From assembly GCA_023229435.1 (NCBI GenBank), contig JALNZF010000004.1, positions 62,001 through 126,000 on the forward strand: 64,000 nt of DNA, in the 5' to 3' direction. The stretch is from Nitrospirota bacterium (GTDB lineage: Bacteria; Nitrospirota; UBA9217). Under the pieces are notes generated by a model. The model saw nothing but the letters and a program-made list of their open reading frames with translations, was not told where the DNA came from and ran no database searches. Of the stretch, positions 7,680 through 13,992 are shown one piece after another. Numbering within the stretch: the stretch's first letter is position 1; each line of letters starts with the position of its first letter. Made by a program: the position numbers and the translations under genes.

Positions 7680-9467
7680 TTGATCATCCTCGGTCTCAAC
7701 GCATATCACGGTGACTCATCAGCCTGCCTCGTCGTTGACGGGAAGCTTGTCGCGGCGGCGGAAGAGGAGCGGTTCCGGCGCATCAAACACTGGGCCGGGT
7801 TTCCGACCGACGCTGTCAGATATTGCCTGACAGCGGGCGGGATCACCATCGACCAGGTGGACCATGTCGCCGTCAACCGCAACCCCAGCGCGAATCTTCT
7901 GAAAAAGGCGCTCTTTGCTTTCTCCAAGCGGCCGAGTTTTGGCGCAATCAAGGATCGGCTCTCTAATGCGTCAAAAATCCAGGATGTAAAAACCATCCTG
8001 GGTTCAAAGTTCAAGGTTCAGGGTTCAGGGTTTGATAATCAACTAAAAACTCATAACTTAAAACTCAAAACTGTTGTCCACAACGTGGAACACCATGTGG
8101 CTCACCTCGCCAGTTCGTTCTTCGTTTCTCCCTTCGATTCCGCGGCCGTGGTATCCGTGGACGGGTTCGGTGATTTTGTGAGCACCATGTGGGGTACGGG
8201 CAGCGGCAACCGGATCACCGTGGAAGACCAGGTGACATTTCCCCATTCCCTTGGTCTCTTCTATCTCGCCATGACGCAGTATCTCGGATTTCCCCATTAC
8301 GGAGATGAATACAAGGTCATGGGCCTGGCCCCCTATGGCAAACCGACAGAGATGAACACGATGCGCCAGATAGTTCAATTGAAACCGAACGGGCGGTTCG
8401 AGCTGGACCTTGATCATTTTCTTCATCATTCGGAAGGCATATCAATGGTCTGGGACAATGGCGAACCGAAGATCGGGACGGTCTATTCCGACAAGATGAT
8501 CGAGGCTTTCGGTCCGGCCAGGCAAGAAGACGGCCCGCTCACTGACCATTATAAAAACATTGCCGCCTCCCTGCAGGAGATGTACGAAGAGGTCTTCTTC
8601 CATCTTCTTGATCATGTATATAAGGAAACAAAGAACCCCAACCTCTGTCTTTCCGGGGGCTGTGCCATGAATTCCGTGGCGAACGGCAAGGTGTTCGACC
8701 GGACCGGTTTTAAGGACCTCTATGTCCAGTCTGCAGCCGGCGACGGCGGGGGCGCGATCGGCGCTGCATTTTACGTTTGGAACCAGGAACTGAAGAAACC
8801 CCGTTCGTTCGTCATGGAGCACGCGTTTTGGGGGCCAAACTTCAGCGAAGCTGAAGTTAGTTCGGAGTTGGGAGTTTTGAGTTCGGAGTTGGGGAAACTC
8901 AAGTGCCTGGTTGAAAAAGTAGAAGACGAGGCGGAGCTGTGCCGCAGAACGGCTGAGCGGATTGCCGAGGGAAAGGTGGTCGGCTGGTTCCAGGGCAGGA
9001 TGGAGTGGGGGCCGCGGGCGCTCGGGAACCGCTCGATCGTGTGCGATCCCCGCCGTGCGGACATGAAGGAGATCCTGAACCAGAAGATCAAGCGCCGCGA
9101 GTCGTTCCGGCCGTTTGCGCCGTCGATCATCCGTGACGCAGTCGGAGAGTGGTTCGAGACCGACTATGAAGTGCCGTTCATGCTGCAGGTGTATCAGATC
9201 CGGGAAGAGAAACGTGCATTGATACCTGCTGTGACGCACGTGAACGGTTCCGGCAGGCTGCAGACCGTCACTGAGGGGCAGAATCCCAGGTACTTTCAGC
9301 TCATCAAGGCATTCGAGAAGCTGACAGGAGTGCCGATGGTACTCAATACGTCGTTCAATGAAAATGAACCCGTGGTCTGCACGCCGAAGGAGGCGCTGGA
9401 CTGCTTTCTGCGCACGAAGATGGATGTGCTGGTGATGGGGGATTGGGTTGTGGAACGACAGCTTTGA
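7680..9467 (+). CDS. NodU/CmcH-family carbamoyltransferase
   Basis: This 595-residue enzyme transfers a carbamoyl group from carbamoyl phosphate to a sugar hydroxyl, plausibly decorating the polysaccharide. The N-terminal ASKHA-type domain opens with ILGLNAYHGDSSACLV, followed by AAAEEERFRRIKH. The C-terminal domain has the family signature WGPRALGNRSI with FRPFAPSI near residue 480. A TTG start at 7680 follows AAGGAG (7670-7675). An upstream start at 7536 would add about 48 low-complexity residues. Two tracts of the dispersed repeat family are embedded in frame (8001-8071 and 8857-8896), adding about 24 and 13 residues between conserved blocks. The protein is otherwise complete and likely functional. 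Confidence 0.88.
   Translation: MIILGLNAYHGDSSACLVVDGKLVAAAEEERFRRIKHWAGFPTDAVRYCLTAGGITIDQVDHVAVNRNPSANLLKKALFAFSKRPSFGAIKDRLSNASKIQDVKTILGSKFKVQGSGFDNQLKTHNLKLKTVVHNVEHHVAHLASSFFVSPFDSAAVVSVDGFGDFVSTMWGTGSGNRITVEDQVTFPHSLGLFYLAMTQYLGFPHYGDEYKVMGLAPYGKPTEMNTMRQIVQLKPNGRFELDLDHFLHHSEGISMVWDNGEPKIGTVYSDKMIEAFGPARQEDGPLTDHYKNIAASLQEMYEEVFFHLLDHVYKETKNPNLCLSGGCAMNSVANGKVFDRTGFKDLYVQSAAGDGGGAIGAAFYVWNQELKKPRSFVMEHAFWGPNFSEAEVSSELGVLSSELGKLKCLVEKVEDEAELCRRTAERIAEGKVVGWFQGRMEWGPRALGNRSIVCDPRRADMKEILNQKIKRRESFRPFAPSIIRDAVGEWFETDYEVPFMLQVYQIREEKRALIPAVTHVNGSGRLQTVTEGQNPRYFQLIKAFEKLTGVPMVLNTSFNENEPVVCTPKEALDCFLRTKMDVLVMGDWVVERQL
8001..8071 (+). repeat. GTTCAAGG repeat inside the carbamoyltransferase gene
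   Basis: The tract GTTCAAAGTTCAAGGTTCAG and its continuation, ending in AAAACTCAAAACTG, is of the same type as the intergenic repeats nearby. It keeps the reading frame and encodes a polar, low-complexity insertion between two conserved parts of the enzyme. Confidence 0.75.
8857..8896 (+). repeat. GTTCGGAGTTGGG repeat inside the carbamoyltransferase gene
   Basis: Two copies of AGTTCGGAGTTGGG are separated by AGTTTTG. They are translated in frame as SSELGVLSSELG between the GPNFSEAEV block and the C-terminal domain. The same unit occurs between genes at 6827-6840. Confidence 0.75.
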
Positions 9468-9520
9468 GTCAGGAGTTAGGAGTTCAGGGTTCAAAATTCA
9501 GGGTTCAATTCTTAACTCCG
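9466..9520 (+). repeat. GTTCAGGG repeat with GGAGTTAG/CTTAACTCC arms
   Basis: This tract directly follows the carbamoyltransferase stop. GGAGTTAG at its start can pair with CTTAACTCC at its end around GTTCAGGGTTCAAAATTCAG, so it may act as a weak transcript-end hairpin. Confidence 0.6.
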
Positions 9521-9625
9521 ATCCAATACCTCCTCAAAAAGCCCCTTGCTAAAAGCCGCGTATTTCAGTATTATAAAATTATCGGGAAAAACGGTGAATT
9601 AGAGCAAATAAGGAGGGTGATCAAT

Positions 9626-9868
9626 ATGGGGATATCCGTCAATATACCGGACAGAATGACTGAATACATCAAGGAACCCTATGATAATTCCGTGCAGGAG
9701 CTGCTTGCGGTCGAACTATACCGTGAGGGCCGGCTTACGCTGCGACAGGCGGCGGACATGCTGAATGTCGGCACTCAGGAAATGCTCGATGTGCTTTTAA
9801 GAAGAAAAAGCTATTTAAACTACGGACGGGAAGAGCTGAATGAAGACATCTCCTACGCTCGTAGTTAG
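9626..9868 (+). CDS. UPF0175 family antitoxin-like protein
   Basis: This 80-residue protein belongs to UPF0175, small helix-turn-helix proteins usually found upstream of DUF3368 PIN-like genes. The LTLRQAADMLNVGTQEMLDVL segment (residues 39-59) is the helix-turn-helix. The ATG at 9626 is chosen because of the preceding AAGGAGGGTGATCA; an earlier in-frame start at 9443 would run through a repeat tract. It overlaps the next gene by 29 bases. It probably acts as antitoxin and repressor of the pair, which is inferred from neighbourhood. Confidence 0.8.
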   Translation: MGISVNIPDRMTEYIKEPYDNSVQELLAVELYREGRLTLRQAADMLNVGTQEMLDVLLRRKSYLNYGREELNEDISYARS

Positions 9869-10337
9869 CGACGCTGATGTACTCATCCACCTGGCAAAGC
9901 TTGGGAGACTTCCGCTTCTGCGGATGTTGTATGAACGTGTCTCGATTCCCGAATATGTACGACAGGAGATAATGTCCAAGGATGATCACGGGATAACCGA
10001 GGCGATTGGTTCCTATTTGATGGTTCATCCCGCTTCACAGGATAAGGCGACTGCGATTGCTTCGCAACACGGCATCCATATAGGAGAGGCGCACACCAAG
10101 GCGCTGGGTGAGTCGTTGAATGCCGAGTTGTTTTTATCCAACGAACGGAAAGTGAGAAAAGCGGCGATTGAGGAAGGTTTTCGGGTCGCCGGAACGATCG
10201 GCGTTATTTTGCGTGCCGCCCATATTCAGGCGATAACAATGTCCGAAGCGCTTTCCCTCCTTGAACTGATGCGGTCTGCGGATTTCAGAATCCATCCTGA
10301 TTTAATTCAGGAAGCGATAAATAGCTTACGTGAATAA
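9840..10337 (+). CDS. DUF3368 PIN-like toxin
   Basis: This is a 165-residue DUF3368 protein, a PIN-like nuclease-fold family. VVSDADVLIHLAKLG at residues 8-22 carries the first acidic active-site position, and IGEAHTKALGESLNAELFLSNERK (about residues 79-102) the later acidic residues. PIN proteins cleave RNA; as part of a UPF0175/DUF3368 pair it would be the toxin. It starts within the UPF0175 gene. No further gene follows on this strand for 1.6 kb. Confidence 0.78.
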   Translation: MKTSPTLVVSDADVLIHLAKLGRLPLLRMLYERVSIPEYVRQEIMSKDDHGITEAIGSYLMVHPASQDKATAIASQHGIHIGEAHTKALGESLNAELFLSNERKVRKAAIEEGFRVAGTIGVILRAAHIQAITMSEALSLLELMRSADFRIHPDLIQEAINSLRE

Positions 10338-10764
10338 AAAGTTATTTTTATGATCTCGTTGCGTTGCGAACGGAAAAGGGGATCCACATACATACTCAGT
10401 TTTCCAGTGAAAGCATACTAAATCACATCCTGTACCTGTAAAGTTTCCTTCTCGTTTCGGCTATGAACTCCCTTTAACTGTTAAAATTGAATTCGAAGAA
10501 TATTATCTCAAACATCGCTCATATTTATTTGGCCTGAAAATTCTCTTCATGACTTTTCCCAAGGTTATGAGCAGGGAAGGGGTGACGCACTGAGGGCAGC
10601 ATGGGACATAGGGGACATAGGGCAGAGTGTTCAAAGTTTGTAGCTCTTAGTTGTGAGATTTGAATTGGACTGCGCAGGGCAGAGGGTAGAGCGTTTTGAG
10701 TTATGCGTTGGATTACGTGAGGAAGAGGGAGAAGGGAAAAGGGACGAGTACAACATCACCTCGC
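10338..10764. other. gene-free stretch with low-complexity tracts
   Basis: No convincing gene is visible on either strand. The first 270 bases are featureless. From about 10600 there are purine-rich tracts (GGGACATAGGGGACATAGGG, then GGCAGAGGGTAGAG) and a weak member of the GTTCAAAG repeat family at 10629-10660. Confidence 0.5.
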
Positions 10765-10962
10765 TCATAGTGTAGCATAGACGGCGTCCTCTTCCTTGAT
10801 CCAGATCTTTTCGAATGATGCTTCAGATATCTGTTGATAGGCTTTTGTCAGTGACGCTTTTTCTTTTTTCGTCTCAAGAAAAAGAATAAAATCGTAAACT
10901 TCGACGAGAATATTTTCCGGAAGTCTGTCAACTTCATTTTTTATCATATCTTTGACTGTCAT
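10765..10962 (-). CDS. DUF2281-like orphan antitoxin
   Basis: This 65-residue acidic protein resembles small antitoxins of the DUF2281 type, with the central motif RLPENILVEVYDFILFLETKK. Such proteins are generally encoded next to a PemK, RelE or PIN toxin. None is found downstream here, so it looks like an orphan. The ATG at 10962 follows GGGAGG by 8 bases; a GTG two codons earlier is possible. Confidence 0.6.
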   Translation of the reverse strand: MTVKDMIKNEVDRLPENILVEVYDFILFLETKKEKASLTKAYQQISEASFEKIWIKEEDAVYATL

Positions 10963-11032
10963 GGTCACTGCCTCCCGACCGGCGCTTCTTGTACAATTTT
11001 GAGTGGATATATCGAAAACCCTTGAACCCTTG

Positions 11033-11070
11033 TGTATAATATAGCATATCTGATGAATGAGGGAAAGCAG
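11033..11070. promoter_or_regulatory. shared 38-base motif, copy 2
   Basis: This is the counterpart of 7434-7471, located upstream of the orphan antitoxin gene. TATAATATAGCATATCTG and GAGGGAAAGCAG are conserved between the two copies, and the sequence between them diverges slightly. Confidence 0.4.
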
Positions 11071-11125
11071 AAAGCAGAAAGCAGAAAGCAGAAAGCAGAA
11101 AGCAGAAAGCAGAAAGCATAGAGCA
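11063..11125. repeat. AAAGCAG heptamer tandem repeat
   Basis: About eight head-to-tail copies of AAAGCAG run into degenerate AGCATAGAGCA units. No spacers are present, so this is a simple tandem repeat and not a CRISPR. Copy number may vary by slippage. Confidence 0.8.
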
Positions 11126-11242
11126 TAGAGCAGAGGGCAAAGAGTACTGTACTTATCCTGTTTTGAGTTTTTAGTGATGAGTTCTTAGTTCAACGGCTGA
11201 GCATTGGGCAGGGAGCAAGTCTACGTGCACTGCAGGGGGGCT

Positions 11243-11452
11243 TTACGCAAACACCAATCGTCCTTTTGGTTCTGGAATTATTCTCCCCAAGTCCTTAGCC
11301 GTATCAATCCACTCCTGGATAATGACTTCCAGATTGGCAATAGCCTCCCCATACGTTGCACCGTCTGAAGCGCAACCCGGAAGCTCAGGCGCCTCGGCAA
11401 TAAAGGCTTCATCGTCATTACTCCAATAGATAATCACTTCGTACTTAATCAT
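11243..11452 (-). CDS. hicB: HicB antitoxin
   Basis: This is a 69-residue HicB-type antitoxin that matches the short family closely: YEVIIYWSNDDEAFIAEAPE, then LPGCASDGATYGEAI and a helix ending in DTAKDLGRIIPEPKGR. It should bind and inhibit the HicA encoded directly upstream on the same strand. Start and upstream stop overlap by 8 bases, so the toxin and antitoxin are translationally coupled in the canonical hicA-hicB order. Confidence 0.9.
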   Translation of the reverse strand: MIKYEVIIYWSNDDEAFIAEAPELPGCASDGATYGEAIANLEVIIQEWIDTAKDLGRIIPEPKGRLVFA

Positions 11453-11705
11453 GGACTTGATCTCCCAATTTATATTTTAGAACCACGTTCCGAATTTGTT
11501 TAACTTGATACGCCTTTGATTTTGATCCTTTTGGCTGCAAATTCAAAATCTCTTCAATTCCCATTTTAGAAAAAATGTGATGACTGCCGCGAATCCTTTC
11601 CTGAAAACCCAGAGTACGAAGCAATTGACGCATCTCATCAAAGGGGATATTAGCATCTGAAGTGCCGCACAATATTCGCTCTAAGAGTTTTTCTTTTTGC
11701 GTCAC
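11445..11705 (-). CDS. hicA: HicA toxin
   Basis: This 86-residue HicA mRNA interferase has the diagnostic IRGSHHIFSK active-site segment and a following LQPKGSKSKAYQVKQIR helix region. HicA binds RNA through a double-stranded-RNA-binding-like fold and cleaves translated messages. It precedes hicB with an 8-base overlap. It shares little sequence with the other HicA at 6950-7192, so the two modules are of separate origin. Confidence 0.9.
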   Translation of the reverse strand: MTQKEKLLERILCGTSDANIPFDEMRQLLRTLGFQERIRGSHHIFSKMGIEEILNLQPKGSKSKAYQVKQIRNVVLKYKLGDQVHD

Positions 11706-11969
11706 GCGTTTTCCCTCGTTACGTTGCTTGCAAAAAATAATACTTCAGAACGCGCGAATGGTCAAGCCTTATTTGTGGTGACAGTGTCAGTGAAATTGTT
11801 CCCCATAGCGCGGTGACGAATGCGGCATGGTCAGGCTTGACAATATCGTGTCTCAGAGATTGCAATGCATCCGACAATCGTCTACAATAAAAAGCAAGAA
11901 CGGCATTGAATCCCTGATGAAAACAAGAACAAATACCTCGGAGGGAGATGTTTTAGACAGGGCATATTT

Positions 11970-12722
11970 ATGAAACTATCCATCATTACCGTGGTGCTCA
12001 ACAACGTTCAAACGATCGATGGTTGCATGCAGAGCGTTCTGGACCAGACATGTCCCGATGTTGAATATATCGTCATTGACGGCGGGTCGCGGGACGGGAC
12101 CATTGATGTCATCAAGAAGCATAAAAGTCATATTACAAAATTCATCTCTGAGCCGGACAAGGGAATGTATGATGCCCTGAACAAGGGTGTCAGGATGGCC
12201 TCCGGCGAGATCATCGGTTTTCTCCATGCCGACGACCTTTACGCGAATAATAAAGTTCTTGAGACTGTCGCGCGCAGGATGGGATCGAATGGCATTGACT
12301 GTTGCTATGGGGACCTGGTGTATGTGCGTCGGGCAGATCCGGAAAAGATCGTCCGGCATTGGAAGTCCTGTCCTTTTCAGGACGGTCTGTTCCAGAAGGG
12401 CTGGATGCCGCCGCATCCGACTTTTTTCGTGAGAAGAAAAGCATACGAAGCCCACGGTGTCTTCGATACCCGTTTCACGATCTCCGCTGATTATGAACTG
12501 ATGCTCAGGTTTTTTGAGAAGCACCGGATCTCTTCCGCATATATCCCGGAAGTCCTGGTGAAGATGCGGATGGGCGGGGCGAGCAACCGCAGTCTCAGGA
12601 ATATGATGGTCAAGACCAAGGAGGACTATCGGGCGTGGAAGGTGAATTCCCTGCGCCGGAGATTTTATACGATCTTGCTCAAGAACCTATCAAAGGTGAG
12701 GCAGTTTTTTGGGGCAGGTTGA
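11970..12722 (+). CDS. GT2 (WcaA-like) glycosyltransferase
   Basis: This 250-residue GT-A inverting glycosyltransferase starts MKLSIITVVLNNVQTIDGC. It has the nucleotide-binding YIVIDGGSRDGTIDVI block near residue 30 and a metal-binding DD in FLHADDLYANN near residue 88. It probably adds a sugar to the polysaccharide repeat unit in the cytoplasm. About 260 bases separate it from the HicAB module, without an obvious promoter. It is followed by a GTTCGGGG hairpin repeat and then the chain-length gene. Confidence 0.9.
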   Translation: MKLSIITVVLNNVQTIDGCMQSVLDQTCPDVEYIVIDGGSRDGTIDVIKKHKSHITKFISEPDKGMYDALNKGVRMASGEIIGFLHADDLYANNKVLETVARRMGSNGIDCCYGDLVYVRRADPEKIVRHWKSCPFQDGLFQKGWMPPHPTFFVRRKAYEAHGVFDTRFTISADYELMLRFFEKHRISSAYIPEVLVKMRMGGASNRSLRNMMVKTKEDYRAWKVNSLRRRFYTILLKNLSKVRQFFGAG

Positions 12723-12739
12723 GAAGGGCAGGGGGCAGA

Positions 12740-12767
12740 GTTCGGGGTTCAGAATCTAACCTTGAAC
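12740..12767 (+). repeat. octaloop hairpin, copy 1
   Basis: GTTCGGGGTT pairs with AACCTTGAAC around the loop CAGAATCT. The same loop occurs at 13908-13915 and 16824-16831. The copy lies 18 bases after the GT2 stop codon. Confidence 0.75.
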
Positions 12768-12879
12768 CGGGAACGTTGAACATTGAACGAAGGCAGAAGA
12801 TGCGTTTGCATTCATTTCAGCTATTTGTTATACTCACATTGCGTTGACACCAAAACGAATAATTCACTAAAAGGAAATC

Positions 12880-13824
12880 ATGCAGGAACAGACAGTACGG
12901 CAACCACCATCGCCCTCCATGGATTATCTGTGCATCATCGGGAAACGGAAAAAGCTGATCATCGGGCTGGTCGTTGTATCGGTTTGCGCAACGGCGGTCA
13001 TTTCCTTGTTCATGACGAACATCTATCGGGCCTCCGCGGTCATTACCACGGTTTCGGAACGGGATTCTTCTTCCAGCGCTGCGATGCAAATGTTAAGCGC
13101 CAGCGGACTCGCAGGCATGGCGGATATCGCAGGCGTATCTTTTCCCGGAGGTCAAAAGCTGAACGTGCTGGAATCATACCTGAAATCCAATATTGTCAGG
13201 GAAAAGGTGATTGTAAAGAACGGGCTTCTTCCGGTCCTTTTCCCCCGTCGATGGGACGCGGAGAAAAAAGAATGGAAGCGGCAGTCGCCGGGATTCCTGA
13301 GGAGAACGCTCAATGTTTCCTCCCGTGTGGTCGCGACGCACGATGCTGCAGTGCAACAATCCGAAGAACAGCGAGGGCCGACGATCTCGGATGGGCTGAG
13401 GGTTTTGCAGGGAATGATCACCATTAAGAGTAATGTGAAGGCAAACACCCTGACAATAACCGTTGATGATCGTGACCCCCGGATGGCCTCGAACATGGTT
13501 GCCTGCCTGCTTGAGGCGCTTCAGGACCATTTGAGCGAAGAAAAGAAGAGAAGCGCGAACGAAAACAGGGATTATTTAAAAGGGCAATTAGTCAAGGCTG
13601 TTGATCCCTTAACGCGCCAAAAGATCTATTCTTTATTGTCCAAGCAGATCGAGACGGCGCTCATGGCCGAGGTGAAGGGGAACATTTTCACGGTTATCGA
13701 TCCTCCGCGGGTCCCGGACCGGAAGGTAAGACCGAACCGGACGCGGCTGGTGATCAATGCCTTTATCCTGTCCCTGATCCTCGCGGTCTTTCTCGCGGTG
13801 TACCTCGAAAAGCGCGAGAAGTGA
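12880..13824 (+). CDS. Wzz/PCP-type chain-length determinant
   Basis: This is a 314-residue inner-membrane protein with a Wzz N-terminal domain. One membrane segment lies at about residues 27-48 and a second at about 290-308, with a large periplasmic domain between them. It controls polysaccharide chain length and couples polymerisation to export. There is no tyrosine-kinase domain after the second segment. The segment MASNMVACLLEALQDHL and the RVPDRKVRPNR motif before the second membrane helix are typical of the family. An AAGGAAA site precedes the ATG. The Wza-like export gene follows after a repeat tract. Confidence 0.85.
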   Translation: MQEQTVRQPPSPSMDYLCIIGKRKKLIIGLVVVSVCATAVISLFMTNIYRASAVITTVSERDSSSSAAMQMLSASGLAGMADIAGVSFPGGQKLNVLESYLKSNIVREKVIVKNGLLPVLFPRRWDAEKKEWKRQSPGFLRRTLNVSSRVVATHDAAVQQSEEQRGPTISDGLRVLQGMITIKSNVKANTLTITVDDRDPRMASNMVACLLEALQDHLSEEKKRSANENRDYLKGQLVKAVDPLTRQKIYSLLSKQIETALMAEVKGNIFTVIDPPRVPDRKVRPNRTRLVINAFILSLILAVFLAVYLEKREK

Positions 13825-13826
13825 GG

Positions 13827-13950
13827 GGTTCTGAGTTCAAGGTTCAGGGTTCAAGGTTCAGGGTTCGGGGTTCAGGGTTCAGGGTTCGGGGTTCAGGGTT
13901 CGGGGTTCAGAATCTAACCTTTAACCTTGAACGTTGAACATTGAACCTTT
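13827..13950 (+). repeat. long GTTCAGGG repeat tract with octaloop hairpin
   Basis: About nine GTTCAGGG/GTTCGGGG units are followed by the loop CAGAATCT (13908-13915) and an opposite arm of AACCTTTAACCTTGAAC and GAACGTTGAACATTGAACC. This is the longest member of the family here and fills the space between the Wzz-like and Wza-like genes. Confidence 0.8.
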
Positions 13951-13992
13951 TTCAACTTTTCCGCTTGTTCCATTCATGGAGGTAATAGAACA

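Noticed and set aside
11063..11125. CRISPR-like array
   Set aside because: The 7-base units are directly adjacent with no spacers; it is a simple tandem repeat.
10934..11140. Minus-strand gene encoding LLSAFCF repeats
   Set aside because: It is the translation of the heptamer tandem repeat and overlaps the supported antitoxin start.
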